Assembly: GCF_019599465.1 (NCBI RefSeq)
Contig: NZ_RKLR01000002.1
Location: 186,001 to 250,000 of the forward strand
DNA: 64,000 nucleotides
Source of the DNA: Haloarcula rubra
GTDB taxonomy: Archaea > Halobacteriota > Halobacteria > Halobacteriales > Haloarculaceae
Direction of reading: 5' to 3'
Positions 34,187-43,213 of the stretch are shown here, one piece after another. A program made the translations under genes and the position numbers. The notes beneath the pieces are model-generated. The model searched no databases. It saw nothing but the letters and a program-made list of their open reading frames with translations, and had not been told where the DNA came from. The first letter of the stretch is position 1; every line of letters begins with the position of its first letter.

Positions 34187-34770
34187 ACCGGGACGACGGC
34201 CAGACCCGTCCACATCGCGGCGGCCGAGAGCACGGGAATCGAGAAGTTGTCGTCGACGACGTAGCCCGCGACGGTGGGCTTGACGCCGTCGGCGAACGTC
34301 GCGGCGACGCCGCCCAGCACTGCCGCGGCCGGCGAGACGAACGGGGCCGCAAGCAGCGTACAGACGCCGAACATCACGAGCAACACCCACGCCTGCTTGA
34401 CGTTGCTGGCCTCGGCGGACCCGAGCAGTCCGCTGATGGGGTCGCCGATGGCGAGCATGAACATCGCCGGCACCGCCACGGTGGTCGGCAGGCCGACGGC
34501 GACGGCACCGGCGACGACGGCCATCCCGACGATGTACAGCGCGTAGCCGGCGGGGTTGTCCTGTTCGTACTCGCGGGTGAGACGGTCGTAGATAGCCCAG
34601 TCGAGGCCGACCGAGAGGCGGAGGTACTCCAGCGTGACGACGGCGACCAGACACACCGACAGGAACGCCTGTACGACCCGCCACGTGACGAGGTCGGGGG
34701 CGAGCAGGTGCGATACCGGGACCGCCGACCCGGTGACGTGGACGAGTCGGCGGGCGACCTCGTCGGCCAT
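34183..34770 (-). CDS. Dolichol kinase-like (SEC59/CTP-dependent) membrane enzyme
   Basis: The 195-residue protein starts RRLVHVTGSAVPVSHLL and has four to six hydrophobic helices with AIGDPISGLLG and ADGVKPTVAGYVVDDNFSIPVL, the conserved Asp-rich cytoplasmic loops of the polyprenol/dolichol/phytol kinase family. It would phosphorylate a long isoprenoid alcohol with CTP, making or salvaging dolichyl or archaeal isoprenoid phosphates for glycosylation or lipid synthesis. Its stop is 2 nt before the glycyl-tRNA synthetase frame on the same strand... it is the downstream gene of that run. The substrate is inferred from family only. Confidence 0.75.
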   Translation of the reverse strand: MADEVARRLVHVTGSAVPVSHLLAPDLVTWRVVQAFLSVCLVAVVTLEYLRLSVGLDWAIYDRLTREYEQDNPAGYALYIVGMAVVAGAVAVGLPTTVAVPAMFMLAIGDPISGLLGSAEASNVKQAWVLLVMFGVCTLLAAPFVSPAAAVLGGVAATFADGVKPTVAGYVVDDNFSIPVLSAAAMWTGLAVVPV

Positions 34771-34771
34771 C

Positions 34772-36508
34772 TTACAGGGCGTCGAAGGTCGTCTCGCCCT
34801 CGGTGAGGCGCTCTAAGGTCTCCGCGAGGCCGTCGATGGAGACGCGTTTCTGGTCGGTGCTGTCCCGTTCGCGGAGGGTGACCGTGTCTTCTTCGAGGGA
34901 CTCGTAGTCGACGGTCACGCAGTAGGGCGTGCCGATTTCGTCCTGCCGGCGGTAGCGGCGGCCGATGGCACCGGAGTCGTCGTAGGTGACCGAGTGACCG
35001 GCCTCGCGGAGCGCGCCCGCTATCTCCCGGGCGTAGTCGGCCATCCCGTCCTTGTCCATCAGCGGGAAGACGCCGACGGTGGTCGGAGCCTGTTCCGGCG
35101 GGAGGTCGAGGTAGGTCCGCTCCTCGCCGTCCACCTCGTCCTCGGTGTAGGCGTGGGCCAGTACGGTGTAGACGAGGCGACCGACGCCGAAGGAGGGTTC
35201 GACCACGTGCGGGCGGACGTGCTCGCCGTTCTCGGTGACCTCCTCGACGCTGAAGTTCGTCTCCGCGACGGGGACGGTGAAAGAGTCGCCGTCGACTTCG
35301 ACCGTGACCTCGTCGCCGTCGAAGGCCTCCGGATTCCGCTCGGCCAGCGCTTCGAGTGCGTCGGCCACCGTCTGGGCGTCGCCGCCGAACTCGGGGCCGA
35401 GGTAGCTCATGTCGGGGTCGACGGTCGGTCGCTCGACGGTCACGGGTTCGTCGTACTGCTTGAAGACGGTGAAGTCCTCGCCGGAGTGTTCGGCGTGCTT
35501 CTCGAGGTCGTAGTCGCCCCGGTAGGCGAACCCGGTGATCTCTATCCAGTCGCCGTCTATCTCGGCTTCCGCGTCCCAGCAGTCCGAGGCGTAGTGAGCG
35601 AGTTCGCCCGGCAGGTGCTGGCGGAACCGGAACCGGTCCATGTCGACGCCGATGCGCTCGTACCAGCCCTTCGCGACGCCGAGGTAGTAGGCCACCCAGT
35701 CGCTCGTGACGACGCCGTCTGCGACGGCCTCGCCGACGGTCAGGTGTTCGACGCCGCCGTCGTCGGCCTGTTGGCTCTCGGCCGAGTACAGTGGCAGGAT
35801 GACGTCCTCGACTTCCGAGAGCGGCGGTTCGTCCTCCTCCGGGTCGACGAAGTGTTCGAGTTCGGCCTGCGTGAACTCGCGGACGCGCACCAGCGACTTC
35901 CGCGGGGAGATCTCGTTGCGGTAGGCCTTGCCGATCTGGGCGACGCCGAAGGGGAGTTGGTTGCGGGCGTACTCCGAGAGTTGCGGGAACTCCACGAAGA
36001 TGCCCTGTGCCGTCTCCGGGCGGAGGTAGCCCGGCGAGGAGGTGCCCGGGCCGATGTTCGTCTCGAACATCAGGTTGAAGTTGTCGACGGGTTCGCCGGC
36101 CAGCGAGGCGTGACAGGACGGACAGGCGATGTCGTGGTCGGCGATGATGTCCATGACCTCCTCGTTGGGCAGGGACTCGGCCTCCTCGATGTCGGTGTTG
36201 TCCTCGACGAGGTGGTCGGCGCGGTGGGTCGCGCCACACTCGGCACACTCGATTATCATGTCGTCGAAGCCGTCGAGGTGACCCGACGCCTCGAAGACGG
36301 GTTCGGGCATCACGTCGGGGGCCGAAATCTCCTGGTGGCCCTCCCGGACGACGAACCGGTCGCGCCACGCGTCCTCGACGTTCGACTTCAGCGCCGCACC
36401 CTGTGGGCCGTAGGTCCAGAACCCGGCCGCGCCGCCGTAGGCCCCCGCGGCGGGGAAGTAGAAGCCCCGGCGCTTGGCCAGTTCGGTCAGGCGTTCGCCC
36501 TCGCTCAT
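34772..36508 (-). CDS. glyS: Glycyl-tRNA synthetase (class II)
   Basis: The 578-residue enzyme begins LTELAKRRGFYFPAAGAYGGAAGFWTYGPQGAALKSNVE, the start typical of archaeal/eukaryal GlyRS, contains a zinc-binding pair of CxxC motifs (IIECAECG... and IACPSCHASL), class II motif 2-like FRNEISPRKSLVRVREFTQAE, and the C-terminal anticodon-binding domain from about residue 470 (APTTVGVFPLMDKDGM). It charges tRNA-Gly. The ATG at 36508 overlaps the stop of the upstream CBS gene by ATGA, so the two are translationally coupled. Length agrees with the family. Confidence 0.95.
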   Translation of the reverse strand: MSEGERLTELAKRRGFYFPAAGAYGGAAGFWTYGPQGAALKSNVEDAWRDRFVVREGHQEISAPDVMPEPVFEASGHLDGFDDMIIECAECGATHRADHLVEDNTDIEEAESLPNEEVMDIIADHDIACPSCHASLAGEPVDNFNLMFETNIGPGTSSPGYLRPETAQGIFVEFPQLSEYARNQLPFGVAQIGKAYRNEISPRKSLVRVREFTQAELEHFVDPEEDEPPLSEVEDVILPLYSAESQQADDGGVEHLTVGEAVADGVVTSDWVAYYLGVAKGWYERIGVDMDRFRFRQHLPGELAHYASDCWDAEAEIDGDWIEITGFAYRGDYDLEKHAEHSGEDFTVFKQYDEPVTVERPTVDPDMSYLGPEFGGDAQTVADALEALAERNPEAFDGDEVTVEVDGDSFTVPVAETNFSVEEVTENGEHVRPHVVEPSFGVGRLVYTVLAHAYTEDEVDGEERTYLDLPPEQAPTTVGVFPLMDKDGMADYAREIAGALREAGHSVTYDDSGAIGRRYRRQDEIGTPYCVTVDYESLEEDTVTLRERDSTDQKRVSIDGLAETLERLTEGETTFDAL

Positions 36509-37350
36509 AGGCCCTCCAGCAGGTCGACGTCGCGGACGATGCCGTCGAGTTCGTCGCCCGCGACGAGCGGAATCTGTTCGATGTCGTGCTCTATCATCAG
36601 TTGAGCGGCCTTCTCTGCGGTGAGGCGCTTGCTCACCGTTACGACGTCGTCCGTCATGAACTCGCTGACGGGTTCGACCGGAATCTCGACGTTCCGGGTG
36701 GGCATGTAGCGGCCGCCGACGGCCTTGATGCCCTCCCACGCCCACTCGTCGTCCTCGTTGGCGATGGACTCGCCGGTGTCGTCCTCGCCCTCGACGACGC
36801 GGGCCACCTCGATGATGTCGACTTCCGTGAGCATCCCGGTCATCTCGCCCTCGTCGTCCAAGACGACGCCGTAGGGCACCTCGGCGTGGGACAGTTCGCG
36901 TTCGGCGACGGTCAGCGGCGTCTCGACGTAGATGCAGTTGATGTCGCTGCGTGCGAGGTCGCCGACCACGGCGCTTCCGTCGACGTCGCCGTTCGCGATG
37001 GCGTGGACCACGTCGGTGACGGTGACGATACCTTCGAGACGGCCGTCGACGACGGGGATACGCCGCTCGCCCTCGGTGAGCATCAGTTCGGCGGCCTCCT
37101 GAATCGTGGCCTCGGCCCTGATGGTCGGGACTTCCTCGACCAGGAGGGCCAACTGGTCCTCGTCGGGTTGGTCGATGAGGGCGTCCCGCGAGATGAGTCC
37201 GCGGAACTCCTCGCCGTCGTCGGTCTCTTTGATCACGGGGACGGACGAGAAGGCCCGCTTCTGGAGGTACTCCAGCACGTCGTCACGGGTGCCCGGAATC
37301 TCGACCGTGACGACCTCCGAGCGCGGCGTCATGGCGTCTGCGACGTTCAT
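36505..37350 (-). CDS. CBS-domain protein (four CBS repeats)
   Basis: From ATG 37350 (NVADAMTPRSEVVTVEIPG) the 281-residue protein is built of four CBS motifs (each with a strand-helix of the type DAMTP...VPVI), ending with the SEFMTDDVVTVSKRLTAEKAAQLMIEHDIEQIPLV pair. Two tandem CBS pairs bind adenosine nucleotides or SAM. No enzyme domain is fused, so it probably regulates another protein. It overlaps glyS by 4 nt (ATGA) and may report energy state to translation; that link is inference. Confidence 0.88.
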   Translation of the reverse strand: MNVADAMTPRSEVVTVEIPGTRDDVLEYLQKRAFSSVPVIKETDDGEEFRGLISRDALIDQPDEDQLALLVEEVPTIRAEATIQEAAELMLTEGERRIPVVDGRLEGIVTVTDVVHAIANGDVDGSAVVGDLARSDINCIYVETPLTVAERELSHAEVPYGVVLDDEGEMTGMLTEVDIIEVARVVEGEDDTGESIANEDDEWAWEGIKAVGGRYMPTRNVEIPVEPVSEFMTDDVVTVSKRLTAEKAAQLMIEHDIEQIPLVAGDELDGIVRDVDLLEGL

Positions 37351-37516
37351 ACTGGCAAAACTTCCTGCCCGCACCTACTAAGTCCTTAACATCCACCGTT
37401 TTCACCCCGGTGCGCGGCCCCCGCTGACGAGGGTGTGCGCCCTCGCGACGACCGGTCGAAACCCTGCCGCGCGGGCGAGGGCTGGCCCGAAGTCGCCCTC
37501 TTACGTCCTTCCCGCG

Positions 37517-37538
37517 AACGGATACGTTCATATCCGTT
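37517..37538. promoter_or_regulatory. Palindrome AACGGATA-N6-TATCCGTT
   Basis: Perfect eight-base arms with a 6-nt centre in the gene-free interval, with ACTTAACGG immediately downstream. It is too far from the gene at 37748 for simple operator action unless a transcript starts nearby. Confidence 0.4.
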
Positions 37539-37717
37539 ACTTAACGGGGACGGTAAGCTCGTCGTACCGCAGACGGCCGCACCGAGCCGAGTGGAAAACC
37601 ACTGTAGGGAAACCGGATACGGTGGTCGCCGTCTGAATGCCGAGTACGAACACGGCTCGACGTGTGGCAGACAGATGTCTGACAGTCGGCCCGATTCCCT
37701 CTGGGGATTTCGCTACG

Positions 37718-37725
37718 TTTATATA
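37718..37725 (+). promoter_or_regulatory. TATA box for the small gene at 37748
   Basis: TTTATATA, centred 26 nt before the ATG at 37748, so the mRNA should be leaderless or nearly so. Confidence 0.75.
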
Positions 37726-37747
37726 TGGGTGTTACATATTGTCATGC

Positions 37748-37915
37748 ATGGAGCCGGACACGGTTGCCCCAGCGGAGGTTGCTGAGGACGCGGAGGTTAT
37801 GGCTTCCGTCGAGGAAGGCACGACTGACACGCTCGTCATCGCAGACGTCTCGACCGACGAGGCGTATATGACACTCCCGCTGGTAGACGCCGCTTCGCTG
37901 CCCGAGTGGCGGTAA
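37748..37915 (+). CDS. Small acidic haloarchaeal protein (55 aa)
   Basis: ATG 37748 gives MEPDTVAPAEVAEDAEVMASVEE... ending DAASLPEWR, 55 residues. Related small haloarchaeal proteins (DUF7556-like by recollection) have the same MEP...VMAS... and terminal WR. The longer frame starting at 37637 has no protein-like character, and the TATA box fits the ATG at 37748. Function unknown; the fold appears to be small and all soluble. Confidence 0.75.
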   Translation: MEPDTVAPAEVAEDAEVMASVEEGTTDTLVIADVSTDEAYMTLPLVDAASLPEWR

Positions 37916-38030
37916 CGCGCGGTCCGGGTCACTGCGGTTCGACCCGACGATTTCACCTTTTCGCCGTACGCGCCCTGTAGCCGCCGCTGGCGTCGGGGCG
38001 TCTGGCGCCCGGTCGGCGACGCGTGACCGG

Positions 38031-41000
38031 TCAGGTCCCGCTCTCGAACTCGAGCAGCGGTATCGACGGGGGTTCGCCGTCGGCGGCTAGCACCTCGGAC
38101 TGGCGCACGCCGTCGGGCGTCAACAGGTCGAGGACGTTCGACTGACTCTCGGACTCGCGGCCGCCGAAGTCCCGAACGTCCCGTTCGCGCTCGACTCGGG
38201 CGACGCCGCCGTCGCCGGTCAGGGAGTTGCCCAGCACCAGCGGGACGAGTTCGGTCGTCGAGAGGTCGCCGACGGTGGCTTTCGGTATCGACAGCCAGAG
38301 GCCCCGCACGCCGTCGATAGTGTCGACGGTCACGTCGTCGGTGACGACGGTGCCGTCCGGCCGTTCGACGGCCGTCGTCGTCTCGCTCGCGACGACCCGA
38401 CTGTGGTACGGTGCCGCCAGCGTCGCGCCGACGCCCTCGCGGGCCGCCGTCGCGCCGCCGCTCTCCTCGGGATAACGGAGGTACAACTGGAGGTGCTGGG
38501 GCCGACTCCCCGGTCCGTCCGTCTCGACGGGGCCGCGGAACGCGAACTGGACGCGGTAGCGCTCCTCGCCCTCGAAGACGGCGAATCGGGTGAGGTCCAG
38601 CGCCCCGTCGGGCCACCGCGAGGAGTCGGGGTAGGTGTACGTACCGGGGCCGTGGTCGTCACCGGTCGGGTCGTCCCACGCGGCCACGAGGTCCGCGCCG
38701 AGCAGGCGGTTCTGGACGCCGGTCGACAGCGAGACGGACGGGAGCGTCGCGCCCGCATCGGACCGAACTGCCGCCTCGTCGGTCGACGGGCCGACGAGCA
38801 AATCCGCGACGTTCGACTCGCTGGTCTGAGCCACGTCACCGGGCGCGTCGGGGTCGTAGCCGGCGACGAGTGCGGTAAATCGGAGGTCGCGCGGGTCCTC
38901 GGGGAGATACTCGTTCGGCACGTCGACCCGAATCTGGTCGCCGACGACCCGAGCGTCGAGGTCGGTCACGGCCTCGCCGTCGCTCGCTTCGAGCACGGCC
39001 GTCTGGGGCGTGACGACGACCCGGTACTGCGCGGGGTCGGCCAGCGACGCGTCGATGCCCGTCCGGGTGGCCGTCGTCCCGCCGTCGGCGTCCGGGTCGC
39101 GGAGGTACAGCTGGAGATGCTGGCTCGCACCGTCACCGGGCAGGTTCTCGAAGGACCAGACGAACTGGTGGGCGTCGTCGCTCTCGTAGACGTCGAGCGC
39201 ACGGAGGTCCAGTGCCGACGCCTGCGTCCCGTCCGGCGCAGTGGCGTCGCCCGTAGGGTCCGAAAACGTCGCCAGCGGGGCCCCGCGACCGGAGAGCGCG
39301 TCGGCACGCAGGACGACGGCCGCGTCGACGGTGACGGCGCCGTCGTCGGTGCCCACGTCCGCACCGGCGATGCGGTCGGTCCGGGAGACGGCGGGGTGCT
39401 GGGCCACCTCGACGGGGTCCTCGCCGAAGTTCAGGAGGACGTGGACCCGTCGGCCGTCGGCCTCGCGGGCGTATCCGGTCACGCGGTCGTTCCCGGGCGT
39501 GACGGAGAGCGGTACCACGTCGGCGTCGGACTGGAGGGCGGGTTCCTCGTGGCGAACGTCCGCGAGGTTCCGGTAGAACGCCCGCAACGCCTCGTCGGCG
39601 TCGTCCCAGTTCATCCGCTCGCGCATCCCGGTCAGGCCGGTCTCCTGTCCGTAGTACACCATGGGCGCGCCGGGGAGCGTGAACGTCGCGGCGCCGGCGG
39701 CCATCTGCGCGCGCCGGGTCGCCCCAGCGAGGTAACGGTCGGTGTCGTGGTTCTCGACGTAGTTCAACAGGCCGACGTGGTCGGGGTAGCCGGCGTCGCG
39801 CCGCCACGCTGCTACGTCGTGGAGGGCCTCTGCCGGTTCCTCGCCGGCCCCTATCGCTCCGAGCGTCTCGAACAGGCCCTCGGCGTAGTGGAGGCCGAAC
39901 TCGTTCTCGGCGAAGTCGGCGTAGTCGTCCTCCCACGGCACGCACTCGCCCAACAGGAGGAAGTCGGGGTGCTGGCGCTTGATGCGGGCACGGAACTCCT
40001 TCCAGAAGCTATGGGGGACGCCCCACGCCACGTCACAGCGGAAGCCGTCGACCACCTCGGCCCACTCCTCGGCGACGGCCAGCACCCACGACCGGACGGC
40101 CGGTTCGTCGAAGTCGAGGAGAGGGATACCGCGCCACCCGAAGTAGTACCGTGCCTCCTCGCCCTCCCAGCGGTACCAGTCGCGGAAGGGGGCGTCTTCG
40201 CCCGCCGTCGCGGACTGGAAGTATGGGTGTTCCCGGGCGGTGTGGTTCACCACGAGGTCGAATATCACCTCGATGTCTCGCTCGTGGCACGCGTCGACGA
40301 ACGACTGGAACGCCTCGCGGGTGCCCAGCGCGTCGGCCGTCTCGAAGTAGTCGACGACGTCGTACCCGTGCGGGCCACCGGGTTGGGTCTCGTCGCGGTG
40401 GCTGTGGGCGTCCAGTATCGGCGTCAGCCACACCGCGTCGGCGCCCATCGAGTCGACGTACTCCACCTTCGATTCGAGGAACTCGAAGTCCACGTCCGCG
40501 CCGAACCGCCGGACGAAAATCTCGTAGACGACGGCGTCCTCGGCCCACGCCGGTGGCTCGGTCGGCCGTGCGACGGTCCCGTCCGGGTCCACCCGGACGG
40601 TGTCGGCGACGCTCCGGCCGGTCCGTCCCGCGGCGGCCGCGTGGACGCGGACCGGCCCCGACAGGTCGCCCGGCGAGAGGCGTGCCTCGTGACCCTCGAC
40701 GGCGAGCGACCCCGAGAACGCGTCCCGGTCCCGGTCGTCGACCAGAAACTCGACGGTGAGGTCGTCGTCGGACTCGTCGCTACTCGCGGGCGCACGAGCG
40801 TCCGCGCGGAGGAGTATTCCGTCGGTGTCCGCCTCACCGTCGCCAGAGAGCGTCAGGGTCGGCCGGGGTTCGCCCGCCGTCTGCCGGGGGAACGCCCGGA
40901 CCGTGAGCGGGTGGGTGCCGTCGGGGGCGTCCAGTTCCAGTTCGTAGGTCCCCGGTTCGTCGGGTTCGAACTCGACGGCGGCGCCGTCACCGACCGTCGC

Positions 41001-41348
41001 CTCGCTCCCGCCGGGCGCGTCGACGACCGACCACGCGTAGGCCCCCTCGCGGTCGGGATTCCACGGCGCGAGGTTGCTCTCGACGCCGGCGAACTCCGGG
41101 GCCCGAACCGTCTCGCCGATGCTCGTGAACACGGGCGGGCCCGGCGCGTGGGCCCCGTCGACGGCGGCCTGCGGCGCGTCCGCGACGGCGAGGCCGGTGT
41201 CGGTCGGCCTCCCGCCGTCGGTCGCCTCGCGGGTCTCTGTAGTGGTCGTCCCCTCGACGGGGCCACCGCTCGGACAGCCCGCTAGTCCGGCCATCGCCGC
41301 CGAGAGCAGGAGTCGGCGTCTGCTCAGTTCCGTGCGGTCGCCTGTCAT
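38031..41348 (-). CDS. Exported GH13 alpha-amylase-family lipoprotein with two C-terminal glucodextranase-like domains
   Basis: From ATG 41348 the 1105-residue protein has a twin-arginine signal RRRLLLSAAMAGLAGC with lipobox Cys. A linker and an N-terminal beta-rich region follow; then GH13 catalytic regions: DLVVNHTA (I), GFRCDVAWGVP (II, catalytic Asp), LLGECVPW (III, catalytic Glu) and NYVENHDTDRY (IV, Asp). Two similar C-terminal modules, each with DPTGD... and HLQLYLRDP/HLQLYLRYP, resemble the glucodextranase C-terminal domain. It probably degrades extracellular starch or related glucans. It is divergent from serA and has a likely operator upstream. Confidence 0.88.
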   Translation of the reverse strand: MTGDRTELSRRRLLLSAAMAGLAGCPSGGPVEGTTTTETREATDGGRPTDTGLAVADAPQAAVDGAHAPGPPVFTSIGETVRAPEFAGVESNLAPWNPDREGAYAWSVVDAPGGSEATVGDGAAVEFEPDEPGTYELELDAPDGTHPLTVRAFPRQTAGEPRPTLTLSGDGEADTDGILLRADARAPASSDESDDDLTVEFLVDDRDRDAFSGSLAVEGHEARLSPGDLSGPVRVHAAAAGRTGRSVADTVRVDPDGTVARPTEPPAWAEDAVVYEIFVRRFGADVDFEFLESKVEYVDSMGADAVWLTPILDAHSHRDETQPGGPHGYDVVDYFETADALGTREAFQSFVDACHERDIEVIFDLVVNHTAREHPYFQSATAGEDAPFRDWYRWEGEEARYYFGWRGIPLLDFDEPAVRSWVLAVAEEWAEVVDGFRCDVAWGVPHSFWKEFRARIKRQHPDFLLLGECVPWEDDYADFAENEFGLHYAEGLFETLGAIGAGEEPAEALHDVAAWRRDAGYPDHVGLLNYVENHDTDRYLAGATRRAQMAAGAATFTLPGAPMVYYGQETGLTGMRERMNWDDADEALRAFYRNLADVRHEEPALQSDADVVPLSVTPGNDRVTGYAREADGRRVHVLLNFGEDPVEVAQHPAVSRTDRIAGADVGTDDGAVTVDAAVVLRADALSGRGAPLATFSDPTGDATAPDGTQASALDLRALDVYESDDAHQFVWSFENLPGDGASQHLQLYLRDPDADGGTTATRTGIDASLADPAQYRVVVTPQTAVLEASDGEAVTDLDARVVGDQIRVDVPNEYLPEDPRDLRFTALVAGYDPDAPGDVAQTSESNVADLLVGPSTDEAAVRSDAGATLPSVSLSTGVQNRLLGADLVAAWDDPTGDDHGPGTYTYPDSSRWPDGALDLTRFAVFEGEERYRVQFAFRGPVETDGPGSRPQHLQLYLRYPEESGGATAAREGVGATLAAPYHSRVVASETTTAVERPDGTVVTDDVTVDTIDGVRGLWLSIPKATVGDLSTTELVPLVLGNSLTGDGGVARVERERDVRDFGGRESESQSNVLDLLTPDGVRQSEVLAADGEPPSIPLLEFESGT

Positions 41349-41377
41349 GGGACGGTGTTGGGGGACCGATTGAATAA

Positions 41378-41397
41378 ATGTTGAGGTTTTACAACAT
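41378..41397. promoter_or_regulatory. Inverted repeat over the amylase promoter
   Basis: ATGTTG-N8-CAACAT at 41378-41397. On the minus strand the amylase TATA-like TTTATT is just downstream (about 41372-41377), 26 nt before the ATG at 41348, so the repeat covers the BRE/upstream side of that promoter. Likely operator for a sugar-responsive regulator. Confidence 0.5.
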
Positions 41398-41519
41398 ACG
41401 TATAACGGGCGTCGGCTACCGTTCAGGTCGGACCCACAAGAACGGGCGTGTTCGATACTACAGGTGTTTATACGATTTCGGCCCGGCAGCCGCCTCGCCT
41501 CCGGGACGAGAAAACAAAT

Positions 41520-41526
41520 GTTATAC
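41520..41526 (+). promoter_or_regulatory. TATA box of serA
   Basis: GTTATAC, centred 27 nt before the ATG at 41550, leaderless-type spacing. Confidence 0.55.
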
Positions 41527-41549
41527 ACGCTGACTCGGTTCCTCTCGAT

Positions 41550-43136
41550 ATGAAGGTACTCGTCACGGACCCCATCGCCGACGCCGGCCTCGCTCGGCTA
41601 CGTGAGGCGGGCCACGAGGTGGAGACAGCCTACGACGTCGAGGGCGACGCGCTGCTCGACGCCGTGGCCGACGCGAACGGACTCATCGTCCGGTCGGGCA
41701 CCGAGGTCACCGACGAGGTGCTCTCGGCCGCTCCCGAACTGGTCATCGTGGGTCGGGCCGGCATCGGCGTCGACAACATCGACATCGACGCCGCCACCGA
41801 ACACGGCGTCATCGTCGCCAACGCCCCCGAGGGCAACGTCCGGGCCGCCGCCGAACACAGCGTCGCGATGGCGTTCGCCACGGCGCGCTCCATCCCGCAG
41901 GCCCACGACCGCCTCAAGGGCGGCGAGTGGGCCAAGGGCGCGTTCCTCGGCACCGAGGTCAACAAGAAGACGCTCGGCGTCGTCGGCTTCGGCCGCGTCG
42001 GCCAGGAAGTCGCGAAACGGCTGGGCAACCTCGGCATGGACATCGTCACGTTCGACCCCTACATCAGCGAGGAGCGCGCCAAACAGTTCGGCGCGGAACT
42101 GGTCGACGAACTCGACGAGTGCCTCGAGAAGGCCGACTTCGTCACCATCCACACGCCGCTGACCCCCGAAACCGAGAACATGATCGGCGAGGAGGAACTC
42201 GCCCAACTCGAAGGCGGCTACGTCGTCAACTGCGCCCGCGGCGGCATCATCGACGAACCCGCGCTGGCCGAGGCCGTCGAGGACGGCGTCCTCAAGGGCG
42301 CGGCGCTGGACGTCTTCGGCGAGGAACCGCTCCCCGACGACTCGCCGCTGCTCGACGTCGAGGACATCATCGTCACGCCCCACCTCGGGGCGTCGACGGA
42401 GGCCGCACAGGAGAACGTCGCTACCTCCACCGCCGACCAGATCATCGCCGCGTTCAATCAGGAACCCGTGGCGAACGCCCTGAACGCGCCGTCGCTGGAC
42501 CGCGCCACCTTCGAACAGGTCGAACCGTACCTCGAACTGGCGAGCACGGCGGGCCGCATCGCCGTCCAACTGTTCGACGGTCACATGTCCGAAGTCGAGG
42601 TCACCTACGCGGGCGACATCGCCGACGAGGACGTCGAGTACGTCACCGCCAGCGCCCTCGAGGGCGTCTTCGCCCCCTCGGACATCCAGGTCAACGCTGT
42701 CAACGCCCCGCAAGTGGCCAAGGAGCGCGGCATCGACGTCACCGAGTCGAAGACGAGTTCCGCCGAGGACTACCAGAGCCTCATAACCGTCACCGTCTCC
42801 GACGGCACCGACTCCGTCTCCGTCTGTGGGACGCAGTTCGGCGGCGAGGAGTCCCGCATCGTCCGCATCGACGACCACCGCATCGAAGCGGTGCCCCACG
42901 GCCACATGCTCGTGGTGCGCAACAAGGACGAACCGGGCACCATCGGCTTCATCGGGACCGTGCTGGGCGAATCGAACATCAACATCGCGGGGATGTTCAA
43001 CGGCCGCGAGACCATCGGCGGCGAGGCCATGTCGGTGTACAACCTCGACGAACCGCCGACGGCCGAGGTGTTCGACGCCCTGAGCACCGACGACCGCATC
43101 ATCGAGACCACCTACGTCGCCCTCGGCGACGAGTAA
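41550..43136 (+). CDS. serA: D-3-phosphoglycerate dehydrogenase
   Basis: The 528-residue enzyme shows the D-isomer 2-hydroxyacid dehydrogenase pattern: GRAGIGVDNID, the nucleotide-binding loop LGVVGFGRVGQEVA (about residues 142-155), the catalytic Arg in NCARGGIIDE, the Glu in DVFGEEPL and the His in TPHLGAST. An intervening and a C-terminal ACT domain (DEPGTIGFIGTVLGESNINIAGMFNGRE) follow, the serine-feedback module of the long SerA type. It starts serine synthesis from 3-phosphoglycerate; SerB is at 13492. It stands alone, followed by two histidine kinase genes. Confidence 0.95.
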   Translation: MKVLVTDPIADAGLARLREAGHEVETAYDVEGDALLDAVADANGLIVRSGTEVTDEVLSAAPELVIVGRAGIGVDNIDIDAATEHGVIVANAPEGNVRAAAEHSVAMAFATARSIPQAHDRLKGGEWAKGAFLGTEVNKKTLGVVGFGRVGQEVAKRLGNLGMDIVTFDPYISEERAKQFGAELVDELDECLEKADFVTIHTPLTPETENMIGEEELAQLEGGYVVNCARGGIIDEPALAEAVEDGVLKGAALDVFGEEPLPDDSPLLDVEDIIVTPHLGASTEAAQENVATSTADQIIAAFNQEPVANALNAPSLDRATFEQVEPYLELASTAGRIAVQLFDGHMSEVEVTYAGDIADEDVEYVTASALEGVFAPSDIQVNAVNAPQVAKERGIDVTESKTSSAEDYQSLITVTVSDGTDSVSVCGTQFGGEESRIVRIDDHRIEAVPHGHMLVVRNKDEPGTIGFIGTVLGESNINIAGMFNGRETIGGEAMSVYNLDEPPTAEVFDALSTDDRIIETTYVALGDE

Positions 43137-43213
43137 CCCGCGTTTTCGGTTTTGAATCTTTAGGGGAACCGTTATCTGTTCCGCTAATCACTGTCGAGTA
43201 ACGAGTTGGTGGG

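Larger units (their letters stand above)
37351..37747. other. Gene-free interval with palindrome and promoter
   Basis: About 400 nt without a convincing gene. Near its left end, TATA-like CTTAG (about 37376-37383, minus strand) sits in place for the CBS gene. An eight-base-armed palindrome is at 37517-37538 and a strong TATA box at 37718-37725. The middle segment has no coding frame of protein-like composition. An untranslated RNA cannot be excluded. Confidence 0.5.

Noticed and set aside
37436-37470. Possible tRNA T-arm (GGTCGAAACCC)
   Set aside because: No acceptor stem, anticodon arm or D arm could be found around it.
37433-37785. Plus-strand frames in the interval before 37748
   Set aside because: Arg/Pro-rich, no promoter in place, and incompatible with the strong TATA at 37718 used by the gene at 37748.
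38403-41285. 960-residue frame antisense to the amylase gene
   Set aside because: A long shadow frame produced by GC-rich codon bias; the minus-strand product has the signal peptide and all GH13 motifs.
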